The notes under the pieces were generated by a model. It saw only the letters and a program-made list of their open reading frames with translations. It was not told where the DNA came from and did not search any database. The translations under genes were made by a program, and so were the position numbers. A DNA stretch of 64,000 nt from Macrostomum hystrix. Taxonomy: Eukaryota > Platyhelminthes > Macrostomidae. Where the stretch lies: positions 3,043,501 through 3,107,500 of the forward strand of contig CATNEN010000024.1 of the NCBI GenBank assembly GCA_950097015.1, given 5' to 3'. Shown here piece by piece: positions 50,087 to 60,764 of the stretch. Numbering within the stretch: position 1 is the stretch's first letter; each line of letters starts with the position of its first letter.

Positions 50087-50580
50087 GGTGTGGCATTGAC
50101 AACTGCAACACTGTCTGCTGTACTGGTACTCAGGTGTGGCATTGACAGCTGCAACACTGTCTGCTGTACTGGTACTCAGGTGTGGCATTGACAGCTGCAA
50201 CACTGTCTGCTGTACTGGTACTCAGGTGTGGCATTGACAGCTGCAACACTGTCTGCTGTGTCACTCACAACTGCAACACTGTCTGCTGTAGTGGTACTCA
50301 GGTGTGGCATTGACAACTGCAACACTGTCTGCTGTAGTGGTACTCAGGTGTGGCATTGACAGCTGCAACACTGTCTGCTGTACTGGTACTCAGGTGTGGC
50401 ATTGACAGCTGCAACACTGTCTGCTGTACTGGTACTCAGGTGTGGCATTGACAGCTGCAACACTGTCTGCTGTACTGGTACTCAGGTGTGGCATTGACAG
50501 CTACAACACTGTCTGCTGTACTGGTACTCAGGTGTGGCATTGACAGCTGCAACACTGTCTGCTGTACTGGTACTCAGGTG
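50087..50580. repeat. 46-bp minisatellite, about 11 copies
   Basis: Units of GTGTGGCATTGACAGCTGCA, ACACTGTCTGCTGTACTGGT and ACTCAG. One unit near 50250 is shortened. Intergenic between the RING and F-box genes. Confidence 0.95.
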
Positions 50581-50896
50581 TAGTATTAGTAGTGTAAAGT
50601 AGTGTAACCTTCTGTTCTAACCGGGTAAGCACTCTAACTGCTTATCAGTCTGTATGATTTAAGCACTTGCCAACACAGGACGATTGTACAGTACAGCGCA
50701 AGCCTTCATAGTTCACTGAGTTAGTATTGTTATTACTACTTATTAATGTTATTACTTTAAGTAGACACATGAACATATGTTTCGACCCCAACCTTACATT
50801 TACCAAATATTCTGATTAAGTAAAAATATATAAATCTGCTTAGCGTGCTAAGTATCTGTGGATTGAATGTGTTGATTTATTTAATTTGTTCAACAG

Positions 50897-51404
50897 GTTA
50901 GGCTGCTAACGTCCTAGATCCCCAGGTTAGGCTGCTAACGTCCTAGATCCCCAGGTTAGGCTGCTAACGTCCTAGATCCCCAGGTTAGGCTGCTAACGTC
51001 CTAGATCCCCAGGTTAGGCTGCTAACGTCCTAGATCCCCAGGTTAGGCTGCTAACGTCCTAGATCCCCAGGTTAGGCTGCTAACGTCCTAGATCCCCAGG
51101 TTAGGCTGCTAACGTCCTAGATCCCCAGGTTAGGCTGCTAACGTCCTAGATCCCCAGGTTAGGCTGCTAACGTCCTAGATCCCCAGGTTAGGCTGCTAAC
51201 GTCCTAGATCCCCAGGTTAGGCTGCTAACGTCCTAGATTCCCAGGTTAGGCTGCTAACGTCCTAGATCCCCAGGTTAGGCTGCTAAAGTCCTAGATCCCC
51301 AGGTTAGGCTGCTAAAGTCCTAGATCCCCAGGTTAGGCTGCTAACGTCCTAGATCCCCAGGTTAGGCTGCTAAAGTCCTAGATCCCCGGTTAGGCTGCTA
51401 ACTT
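50897..51404. repeat. 29-bp minisatellite upstream of FBXO8, about 17 copies
   Basis: Unit CAGGTTAGGCTGCTAACGTC plus CTAGATCCC, nearly identical from copy to copy (few AAAGTCC variants), suggesting recent expansion. Shares CCTAGATCCCCAGGTT with the next array. Confidence 0.95.
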
Positions 51405-51645
51405 CCCAGATCCCCATGTTGGTCGTTGACATCCCAGATCCTCATGTTGGTCGTTGACATCCCAGATCCTCATGTTGGTCGTTGACATCCCAGATTCTCA
51501 TGTTGGTCGTTGACATCCCAGATCCCCATGTTGGTCGTTGACATCCCAGATCCTCATGTTGGTCGTTGACATCCCAGATCCTCATGTTGGTCGTTGACAT
51601 CCCAGATCCTCATGTTGGTCGTTGACATCCCAGATCCTCATAATA
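51405..51645. repeat. 28-bp minisatellite directly before FBXO8, about 8 copies
   Basis: Unit CATGTTGGTCGTTGACATCC plus CAGATCCT. It ends about 90 bp before the FBXO8 start codon, so it lies in or next to the promoter. Shares a core with the 29-bp array and with the RING intron array. Confidence 0.95.
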
Positions 51646-51733
51646 CATACTGTACAAGCGCCTTCAGGCCTTAGTATCCCTGGTGATTTTCTAGCGGTCT
51701 GCTTAGGTCAAAGCCTGACTGTTGAGAGCACAG

Positions 51734-53266
51734 ATGGGCCAGATCCTAACCAGACGGCAGTACGAGGACCTGCTGATTGGAGGCTTCGCCGCCGCCAACC
51801 GATACCGCGGCGGCAACGGCGGCGGAGTGGATCATTCCCGCGCCCTGACCAAATTTCGCGACCTGTCCGAACTGCCGCCGGAACTGGCCCTGGCCATCCT
51901 GAGCCACCTCGGCGCCACTGACCTGTGCCTAGCTGCCTGCGTCTGGGGCCATCTGGCCAATGATGAACTGCTCTGGCAGGGACTGTGCAAAAATGCCTGG
52001 GGCTATTGCACGGCCTACAAACTACCCGGCCAATCATATAGGCAGCTCTACCTGCGACTAGACGAAGCTTCTCTAACCTTCAATGCCGACTGCTTCGACG
52101 GCTTTGCCTGCTTCCTGCGCCATGGCATCCTTGCCGACGAGCCGGGCGAGCTGGCGCTGTTCTTTCACACCGCCAGGGTGCTGGATAGGCGCCAGGTTAG
52201 CCGCTTCATGGAAACCAGGTGAGAGTCTTGTTGTGGAGCTATATATCCTTGAGGTGTGCACTACGCTTTCCTTGTATTGTCTCGCATTGATATTTTCAGA
52301 CCAGACGTGCTGGACAAACTGATGGAGCTGAAGAGCTTCAAGAATCAATTTTTGCCTAATGCGTTGCGCAAATTCTTCAACGAACTGGAAGCTCCAAATG
52401 CCCGCAACGAATACCTGAGCCTTCTGCTGGACCGGTTCAGTTCGCGATTCGTCGCCTCAAATCCATCAGTGGGACTCAGCAAGGGTGAGGCGACTGGCGC
52501 GTTATTAGCGCCTTTGTGACTCCTTGGTTTGCGCTTGACCAACTGAATGACTGAAAGCATGACGGCTATGACCGACAGAATGACTGAAAGCATGACGGCT
52601 ATGACCGACAGAATGACTGAAAGCATGACGGCTATGACCGACAGAATGACTGAAAGCATGACGGCTATGATCGACAGAATGACTGAAAGCACGACGGCTA
52701 TGACCGACAGAATGACTGAAAGCATGACGGCTATGATCGACAGAATGACTGAAAGCATGACGGCTATGACCGACAGAATGACTGAAAGCATGACGGCTAT
52801 GACCGACAGAATGACTGAAAGCATGATGGCTATGAAAGACAGAATGACTGAAGGCATGATGGCTATGACTGACAGAATGACTGAAGGCCACAGGTAATGA
52901 CTAACTGAATTGAATTACTGAAGGCCACAGGTAATGACTAACTGAATTGAATGACTGAAGGCCACTGGTAATGACCAACTAAATGACTAAAAGCACGAAG
53001 GCAATGATCAACTGACAGCATACAGCATACAGTGAACTTCTGCTTTGAACCTTGCAGAGCTGGTGTTCATCCTGTGCTACTCGCTAATCCTTCTGTCAGT
53101 CGATCTGTGCAGCCCGCATGTAAAGAACAAAATGTCCAAACGTGAATTCATTCGCAACACCAGGCGCGCAAGTTCCGCGCCAATTAGTGACGACTTTTTG
53201 GGCCACCTGTACGATAATATCTACCTAGTTGGCCACGTGGCACCCACATCAGCGTGTAGCTACTGA
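51734..53266 (+). CDS. FBXO8: F-box and Sec7-domain protein, FBXO8 orthologue
   Basis: Substrate-receptor subunit of SCF-type ubiquitin ligases with a Sec7-like domain related to ARF exchange factors. Exons 51734-52218, 52300-52484, 53058-53266; GT-AG with matching phases, 292 residues (human about 319). The F-box is LPPELALAILSHLGATDLCL with ACVWGHLANDELLWQ after it. The FBXO8-specific middle (LYLRLDEASLTFNAD, GILADEPGELALF) is followed by the Sec7 region: FKNQFLPNALRKFFNELEAP, YSLILLSVDL, SPHVKNKMSKREFIRNTRRA and FLGHLYDNIYLVGHVAP. The start MGQILTRR resembles the MGQ start of vertebrate FBXO8. The second intron holds a 33-bp array. The position of the Sec7 catalytic glutamate appears to be alanine here. 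Confidence 0.95.
52544..52990. repeat. 33-bp minisatellite in FBXO8 intron 2
   Basis: About ten regular 33-bp units (GACTGAAAGCATGACGGCTA plus TGACCGACAGAAT) at 52544-52880, then diverged longer units with GAAGGCCACAGGTAATGACT. No stop codons in several frames, so long spurious frames appear on both strands. Confidence 0.94.
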
Positions 53267-54440
53267 CCTGACGGCCTCCAGTGACCTCTCGGACAGCCAG
53301 TAGAATTTCAAATAGTTTTGTAAAAAAATATTTTCGATAATTACTTTTATTATCATATTCGAGTCAAGGACTACTATAAGTAGAAGGATGCAAGATGCAA
53401 GATTCTCGATTCGATAAAAGCAGTCGTATGCTTCACGCGGTGTCTTTTCTTTTGAATCGCTAGCTCATCAAGCGACTCAGTCCTTGCTTGCGCGGTCCCT
53501 GCTAAGTCTCCACAGCAGGACGTCCTGCAGCGGCTTGAAGCATTAGGCTTGGGCCCCTGATGACTTGCCCGGCCAGCAGCTGGCATCAGCCGGGGCAGAC
53601 GGTTTCGTTAGTTGCGCTTGCTTGTACAGGAGGGAGTCGATCGTCTGGCTGCCAGGGCCGCGGCGGGCGCCTGAAGTGACGTGGAGCTACTGGGCTACGG
53701 TCAGCGTCCAGGTCTCAGCGTTGACAGCTGAATAGGCACCAGCACAGAGCCTCGCCCCTGTGCTGGCGTCAATAGCCTCAGCTGGCGGCACTTTGGGAGC
53801 ACAGTCCCTGGGCCGTCGACGTCTCTGAGTCGAATCTTGGCAGGCAGGTCATGCTTAAACGTCTCAATTGGCTCACTGTAGATTAATTGCCGACAATTTT
53901 TCCTCCGTCAAAATGTTAGCTATTGACTCGAGTATCCATTCGTTTTTATTTGTAAAATATTTTAGAGGCTTAGTTGCAGGCTTCTTTCTGAGGCTGACTT
54001 CTGTATTAACTGAAGGTCACTCGCTATTGATTTCACTCACCAATCCCTTTTGGAGCGATGATTATTCACTCCTGAGCGTCCAAAAAGTTCTAATTAGATG
54101 ACGAGTAACTTAAAAGCTACGAAATAAAAGGTCTAGTTACTCCTTCCATACACCCTATATAGGCTGCTCGCTTCTGGAAGATATCCACGAGTTCTCTAGA
54201 TGCTCCCAGTAGGGCTCTCTGTATATCTTGTACAAGTTGAATTTAGTCTATTAAATGCCATAATAGTTTTTTATTATTGCATATGCAGATTGGGTAGACC
54301 TAAATGCTTGCTACCCTCGCACATCAGACACTATTTTGCTCAACCGTTTGCACATAGGCTTATTAATGTTTTATGCTAATTTTGTATATATACGACATTA
54401 ATTTTGTCCCAAATGTACCAAAGCCACGGAAAGGCGTCTC
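53267..54440. other. FBXO8 3' flank, no further gene recognised
   Basis: 53440-53850 is GC-rich; GAGTCGAATCTTGGC there resembles a B box, but no A box or known tail was found, so a SINE call is not justified. The rest is AT-rich. Confidence 0.35.
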
Positions 54441-54444
54441 CACC

Positions 54445-55040
54445 ACCCCTGAAGATTCGCCATCCCAACTCCATGGAGAATCGTCCCCACCACCCCCTGA
54501 GATTCGCCATCCCAACTCCATGGAGAATCGTCTCCACCACCCCCTGAGATTCGCCATCGCAACTCCATGGAGAATCGTCTCCACCACCCCCTGAGATTCG
54601 CCATCCCAACTCCATGGAGAATCGTCTCCACCACCCCCTGAGATTCGCCATCCCAACTCCATGGAGAATCGTCTCCACCACCCCTGAAGATTCGCCATCC
54701 CAACTCCATGGAGAATCGTCTCCACCACCCCCTGAGATTCGCCATCCCAACTCCATTGAGAATCGTCTCCACCACCCCCTGAGATTCGCCATCCCAACTC
54801 CATGGAGAATCGTCTCCACCACCCCTGAGATTCGCCATCCCAACTCCATGGAGAATCGTCTCCACCACCCCTGAAGATTCGCCATCCCAACTCCATGGAG
54901 AATCGTCTCCATCACCCCTGAGATTCGCCATCCCAACTCCATGGAGAATCGTCTCCACCACCCCCCTGAGATTCGCCATCCCAACTCCATGGAGAATCGT
55001 CTCCACCACCCCCTGAGATTCGCCATCCCAACTCCATTGA
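54445..55040. repeat. 45-48-bp minisatellite, about 13 copies
   Basis: Units contain GATTCGCCATCCCAACTCCA, TGGAGAATCGTCTCCACCAC and CCCTGA, with 1-2 bp length variation in the C run. Internal short inverted repeats GGAGAATCGTCTCC could form hairpins. Confidence 0.95.
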
Positions 55041-55690
55041 GATCGTCATCATAATCTCAAACCGTAACCCCAACCCTAAGTATCAACAGCATTGAGTAGA
55101 GTTTAGCACTCATTATCTATTTCAATGAAATGAAGTTGTTTATGTGAGTATTGTGAGTATTATTAAATGCCCTAAAATAAGCTCATAGTATAAAAAACAC
55201 TTCTCTTTTTCCTAGACCTTGTTACAGCCTTAGCCTACAGTGTCGTTACTCAAAATACTAGTAATGAACTATTGAAAAAAAATTATAAATATGACTGCTT
55301 TTTATTACAGTTTTTATTTTCTAGATATTTTAACAGTGGAAATGTACGTAATCAGATTTGCTCGCCAGTAGATCGATACTGTTCTTAGCTAAGCTAACAA
55401 ATATTAATCTATCCTGCTTAGTTTAAGCTCTTATTTTTCTTAATACAGCACATAATAACTATTATTACTTGCATCATGCTTTCTAAAAAAAAATAGCTGA
55501 GAAAATACGGCTTTTTCGAGCCGAAGTTTTTTTTGCTCTCTACTGATATACAACCACAAATAACATTATTTGTTCGTCGCGTGCTATGCCATGTCACCAT
55601 ATCACTCGACTAGGAGTATCAGATCAACAAGAGGTGTCAGAATCGACTCATGAAAGTGGTTCAAAAATCGCTCTAAATTGTCAGAATCAA
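55041..55690. other. AT-rich intergenic spacer
   Basis: No gene, RNA or repeat recognised. Confidence 0.45.
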
Positions 55691-55699
55691 AAAAGGAAA

Positions 55700-56490
55700 G
55701 TCGCTTTAATTATCACAAAGGTGTCCGATTTTACCTATGAAAGTCGGCCAAATATCACCAAAGTGTCAGGATCAAACAAGGAAAGTCGGCCAAATATCAC
55801 TAACCTGTTAGAATCAAACAAGTAAAGTCGGCCAAATATCACCAAGGTGTTAGAATCAAACAAGGAAAGTCGGCCAAATATCACCAAGGTGTCAGGATCA
55901 AACAAGGAAAGTCGGCCAAATATCACCAAGGTGTCAGGATCAAACAAGGAAAGTCGGCCAAATATCACCAAGGTGTCAGGATCAAACAAAGAAAGTTGGC
56001 CAAATATTACCAACCTGTTAGAATCAAACAAGGAAAGTCGGCCAAATATCACCAAGGTGTCAGGATCAAACAAGTAAAGTCGGCCAAATATCACCAAGGT
56101 GTCAGGATCAAACAAGGAAAGTCGGCCAAATATCACCAAGGTGTCAGGATCAAACAAAGAAAGTTGGCCAAATATTACCAACCTGTTAGAATCAAACAAG
56201 GAAAGTCGGCCAAATATCACCAAGGTGTCAGGATCAAACAAAGAAAGTTGGCCAAATATTACCAACCTGTTAGAATCAAACAAGTAAAGTCGGCCAAATA
56301 TCACCAAGGTGTTAGAATCAAACAAGGAAAGTCGGCCAAATATCACCAAGGTGTCAGAATCAAACAAGGAAAGTCGGCCAAATATCACCAAGGTGTCAGA
56401 ATCAAACAAGGAAAGTCGGCCAAATATCACCAAGGTGTCAGAATCAAACAAGGAAAGTCCCCGCCAAGGTGTCAGGATCAAACAAGGAAC
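55700..56490. repeat. 42-bp minisatellite, about 18 copies
   Basis: Units contain GTCGGCCAAATATCACCAAG, GTGTCAGGATCAAACAAGGA and AA. A variant with AATATTACCAACCTGTTAGA recurs at irregular intervals. The last unit is interrupted, and the target site of the adjacent SINE lies just beyond. Confidence 0.95.
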
Positions 56491-56512
56491 GTTGCCCTAA
56501 GTATCACGCATA

Positions 56513-56880
56513 ATATTAATGATACTAATTGCAGGAGGGCTGCGGGCAATGGCACATCGTTTGGTGACAATAGACCCCCAGCCAGCGAGGAGGCAATTCT
56601 GCCCATTGCGCTGACTCCTATGCACACACGCACACAGATACTGTACGCAGGCACACACTCACTCAGGTGTGTAGATGTGCCCTGACTTTCTCATCGTCAG
56701 GCAGAGTACACTCTCACTGTGCCTTGGAGGTTGGCCCTCGAGGGGCATAAATTGAACGAAAATCTTTCAAGCTTACTCCGCGGCTGCGACCCAAATGAAT
56801 GTGGCCTCGCCGCGGAATCGGGCTTAGGCAGTTTAGTGCGGAGTCAAAAGCGTTAGACCGCTCTGCCACTTGCCCCTCAA
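56513..56880 (-). mobile_element. SINE family A, full-length copy with target-site duplication
   Basis: Flanked by TATCACGCATA at 56502-56512 and 56881-56891, an 11-bp target-site duplication showing retroposition. In minus orientation: A box TGGCAGAGCGGTCTAACGC, a weak B box (AGCCCGATTCC), body, and a 3' tail with CAGCGAGGAGGC and TCCTGCAATTAG on the respective strands. No poly(A); the tail is AT-rich. Length 368 bp. Confidence 0.92.
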
Positions 56881-57458
56881 TATCACGCATAGCCGCACCC
56901 AAGGATACTGAGAAAGCCGTGCTCCCACCCCCTCCCATACGCAGATTGTGATAACAATTTTTCCTGTTTTTAACGTAGCGCTTGTAAAAAAGAAACTTTC
57001 AGCCCAAGAAATCCAGGCCCCCAGGGTCAAAAGATTTGTTTCTACGATCGCCATCTTAACAATTTCAACCCAGTTTACACCACCGCTAGGCCTTCATATC
57101 AATTGGATTGAGTGTATCCAAAAGAGACAAAATGTTGCCATACACAAGTCCTGTGACCATTCTGAAATTTAGTCCTTTCGTAGTATTTAATAAGATTTTG
57201 CTAAATGTGATTCGTTTCTGTAAAGCGAACCCCTTCTCTAACATTTGGGCTGGCGAAGCTTTACACTATAAAAGACCGTGTAGAAATGTGTCATGCGGCA
57301 GAACTGGCGTTATATTTTACTGGTCCTGTTCAAATAAGTTTCTCGAATAAGTTTAAGTGTTTAGCTGTTACCAAGTAAGTAGTTTTTTAATTACTTGTTG
57401 CGGCACGATATTCAAATCAACACTATAACACAGCTAACTGAACTTTGTTCATCTAAGT

Positions 57459-57789
57459 GTCTGAACCGCCAGCTGATACTGCGGCAGCAGCTTCAGGTCT
57501 GCCCAGTGAGCTTAGCCAAGGCAACAATGAGGCGCATGCCGCTGCGGCCCTCACAAACTCTGCAGTGCAGCGAGTCCGGATACTCGTCACTAATTTCGAT
57601 GCAAGTCAGCAGAGCAATCAGCCGCTTCTGGTAGGCCAGGATAATTCTCCCATCGATTTGCAGCCATCACCGCCCTGGATGTCTCTGGGGAAATCGGTTC
57701 TGGATGTGAGCACTACTATCCTCAGTAGCGGTAGCAGCAGCCAAAGCAGCAGGGAAAACACCATCAATGGACTTTTATCAGATACGTGA
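57459..57789 (+). CDS. candidate coding exon, unrecognised protein C-terminus
   Basis: After the acceptor-like TTTGTTCATCTAAG the frame TG-TCT-GAA reads an Ala/Ser/Gln-rich but complex sequence (RVRILVTNFDASQQSNQPL, PPWMSLGKSVLDVSTTILSS) and ends in a TGA at 57787. There is no in-frame ATG at its start: either an upstream exon ends in A and forms ATG across the junction, or the exon is internal. No family recognised. The open frame has coding-like composition and is not repeat-derived, but evidence is limited. Confidence 0.35.
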
Positions 57790-57965
57790 TTTTCTGTGTA
57801 GTCACTTCACTACTGACTGCTCCAGTTGTAGTAGTAACGCGCATCAATCTAAGGTGCTCACAAAAATATGATAATGAGATATTCCGAATTTCGAGTGAAA
57901 TAAAAATTTTCTCCACTCGAAAATTGTGGTTTGAATTATATTTTGTTTTTTGGGCATATGAATAT

Positions 57966-58140
57966 AAATTTCCAGTTAGGCCAAGGTGTACAGCCAGTGA
58001 AAGCCGCAGCCTCCAAAGACTGCGTACAGTTTGTTTAAGTCCTCGGACTCAAAAGGCTGCCACACCCATAGTCCGGTATAGAAGGCTTATGACCTCTCAG
58101 TCAGAAAATTCCGGAGCTCTAACCGCTGGGCTAAAATCAT
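57966..58140 (-). mobile_element. SINE family B-like copy
   Basis: On the minus strand TTTTAGCCCAGCGGTTAGAG carries a perfect A box (TAGCCCAGCGG). The tail side holds GTCCTCGGACTCAAAAGGCT and GCCACACCC, similar to the family B tail. B box unclear. Confidence 0.6.
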
Positions 58141-58689
58141 TTAAACATGTTCATTTCAAAAGCAAGAAAGAAAGATAAGTTAGGAAAATAATATATACTT
58201 TACGAACCGCCTGATTAAGTTTTAAAAGTGCACAAAAAATCAGCTGGTTTACAGTAAATTTCGTTACTTGTATGAAGCTCTTCTCTTCATTTCTGCTCAT
58301 ACGCCTCCTATGTACCCGCCTGAAGGGTGGGCGCTGGCAAAGTCCCGCAGCCATGGCTTCAAATTGGCTTAAACTTGAAGTTTTCTATAAAAAAAGTTTC
58401 CAAAGTAGAGTCGTTCACAACACGTCAAGCATGCAGGTATTATAGGCTATGTAGGCCTTTCTGCCATGCTTAAAACTGCTGCAGCTAAACGTGAAGCCTC
58501 TCAAAACCCACACTCTGCATGCAGAAACAATAGATAAACAAAGCTATACTGTACGCTTAAAATATACGCTGCCGTCCCATGTAAGGAATGTATCCCATTT
58601 TCAACTTATGGCTATGCATGTGCGTGTACCAATGCGCGCATTGTTAACTGTAGAAATTAAAGAGCACGCTATTTTGCACCTGGGGAAAG

Positions 58690-58762
58690 ACTATGGGGAT
58701 ATTTCAAATACCCGCTGCCTACTTCACGATAGCTCCCAAATTGAAAGACCGAACTTGACTTA
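58690..58762. mobile_element. fragment of repeat family C
   Basis: TATTTCAAATACCCGCTGCC and TACTTCACGATAGCTCCCAA match 63702-63745 and, inverted, 30110-30165. Separated from a second family C piece at 59288-59660 by a LINE remnant. Confidence 0.7.
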
Positions 58763-58775
58763 CTAGACTTATCTG

Positions 58776-59287
58776 CAGGGCGGTCCGATGGACACAGCGG
58801 GGAGGCGGGAGTCGCCCATTCCGCTAATCCCTGAAAGACCCGCAGTCGGCCGATGGCGCGGGGCCAGTCAGGGAGGTCCGTGTTCGGTCCTTCCTGCAGC
58901 TTGTTCCTCGCTGGGGAAGAAAGAGGCTCGTCTGGTAGCCCTTAGGAACCGGACGAGCCGCGGGATGTTCTCGGATCTGCAAACATCGTCCATGGATGGG
59001 TTTGGTCCGAGGTAATTAAGCCTCTCTCTGGTGAAGAAAGGGCAGTGACAGACGAAGTGCAGGGCATCCTCGTCCTCAAGGTTGCAGAACGGGCACAGCT
59101 CACTCCGGAGGTCTCCACGGAGGAAACAGTGTCTGGCGTAGCAGCCATGGCCCGTGAGGGTCATGGTGAGGGCCCGGATGTCCTTCCGGGTCTGGTTTAG
59201 AAGGACCTTCCGGAGAAAGTCCACCACATGGATCAGAAGTTTCCGGCTTTTACGATACAATAATTTTATAGCCGTTCGAGCCAGCAC
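58776..59287 (-). pseudogene. LINE 3' end: reverse-transcriptase C-terminal tail plus 3' UTR
   Basis: The minus-strand frame 59287-58868 reads a non-LTR retrotransposon ORF2 C-terminus: RALTMTLTGHGCYARHCF, then a zinc-binding motif CPFCNLEDEDALHFVCHC (C-X2-C, H, C), and CPFFTRERL. No catalytic reverse-transcriptase residues remain; it is 5'-truncated. The 3' UTR (58776-58867) contains CAGCGGGGAGGC and GCCCATTCCGCT on the plus strand, matching the tail of SINE family A. Confidence 0.85.
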
Positions 59288-59660
59288 CGTCGAGATATTC
59301 AGCGATTCTTGTCGACGAAGACCCTCGTGACAAGGACAAGTAACATTGCTCTGTTTAAACCTCTATATAGCAAATCCATATTAATTCGAAAAAATTGATA
59401 ATATAGTTAATTTGTGAGCAGTAAAATTATGCCTATTTGTGAGCTTTGCCACTAAATGCCCTGGCGTGAATAGTTGAACATCTCGATGTTGCTGATATTT
59501 GTTTTCAGTTTTCTATCTTGAAAGTTGTTTCATCGGATAGAGTGGACAATTTTAGTCCGTGTTCTGGATTTTCACTGTGATTGGTCGAATATTAATTTGG
59601 GAGATAGAGAGAAAAAGAAAAATGTGGGTGTTTGGAATGCCCGCGTGGTCCTTCTAATAG
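59288..59660. mobile_element. second fragment of repeat family C
   Basis: Begins GTCGAGATATTCAGCGATTC, like 29740-29760, and contains GAAAGTTGTTTCATCGGATA with GAGTGGACAATTTTAGTCCG, matching 29530-29575. With 58690-58762 it brackets the LINE remnant. Confidence 0.65.
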
Positions 59661-60467
59661 TCTCCCCTATTGATCAGCTGTATTGCTGAGAGCTTCTATA
59701 ACCGGCAGTGCTTCAAGGACAGCCTTTCTTGAGCACCTGCACGTGAGTCATCATCGACTCAGCTTGACTTCCAGGCTCTCAACTTACGCCATATTTTAGA
59801 TCCTATGCTCGTACTTTCTGTCAAAATATGGATTTTGCATCCTTTTCGATTCTAAACTAACTGTTAATTTTATCGTTAAAATATTTTCCCAGAAACATCG
59901 CGGAGTACATTTGGTGTTTGTGCACTTTTCCTTCACTCCCTCTCTCTCTGTCTCCCCATTCTAGAGGCCTCGTCGGTTGCCTTTGGGTCTAGTCTTCCTT
60001 TAAAAAAATTCAGCAACCAATTCCCTTCCGACAATGCTTCCTCTTCCCCCCTTTTTCCTTCTTCCTCCCAAACCCAAATTGTCCTCAAATGCACCACTCA
60101 AACCCTCGCGACCAATAATCGCGCGCCGTCTATCTCCACCCTGGCTACACAAGGCGCTTTGCACGCAAAAATCAACTTGCCTTCGCTTCGTGTCTTGCCC
60201 TACAGTGCTCAGAGTGCGTGTGAACGCTTGCCTGTGTATTCGCTTCCCACCCCCTAACCCAAAGCTGTCTCACCTGCAATCAACTAACTCTTCCTCCTTC
60301 GCCTTCTGATTGCATTTTTGGCGAGAGAAAAGCTCTGTAAAAATTCCTGACGGTATAAGCTGCAGCGAGATAACGAAACGGTGTACGTATTTTTCAGATT
60401 AGGCTCGCCACATTTTCTTGCGAACCAAATATCAGCGGTTCAATAATGGACTATTGTTAGTTTGCTA
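59661..60467. other. intergenic, no gene recognised
   Basis: Includes a pyrimidine-rich stretch near 59930-60070 (CTCCCTCTCTCTCTGTCTCC). A 91-codon plus-strand frame at 60034-60309 is Pro/Leu-rich and has no domain or splice support. Confidence 0.35.
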
Positions 60468-60710
60468 ACAATCATCTGTGAGAATCCAAGGCAAACAGTC
60501 TGGTGTCATCTGTGAGAATCCAAGGCAAACAGTCTGGTGTCATCTGTGAGAATCCAAGGCAAACTGTCTGGTGTCATTTCTGAGAATCCAAGGCAAACAA
60601 TATTGTGTCATCTGTGAGAATCCAAGGCAAACTGTCTGGTGTCATTTCTGAGAATCCAAGGCAAACAATATTGTGTCATCTGTGAGAATCCAAGGCAAAC
60701 TACTGGTGTC
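60468..60710. repeat. 34-bp minisatellite in the promoter region of the coiled-coil gene, 7 copies
   Basis: Units of CATCTGTGAGAATCCAAGGC plus AAACAGTCTGGTGT, with a TTCTGAG/AATATTG variant alternating in the second half. Ends about 55 bp before the start codon at 60765. Confidence 0.93.
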
Positions 60711-60764
60711 ATATCGCACGATTCAGCTGTTTCCCTTTCCTAAAGGAGAACTTCGTTAGGCCCA

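Noticed and set aside
51622-52037. Overlapping frames on both strands in FBXO8 exon 1
   Set aside because: Shadows of a GC-rich real exon; the FBXO8 frame accounts for the region.
53440-53850. Possible extra SINE head or exon in the GC-rich FBXO8 3' flank
   Set aside because: Only a loose B-box resemblance; no A box, tail or repeat copy elsewhere in the window to support it.
36266-56880. Genuine tRNA genes at the A-box/B-box sites
   Set aside because: The tRNA-like heads lack a complete cloverleaf and acceptor stem and are joined to conserved SINE bodies with target duplications; they are SINEs.
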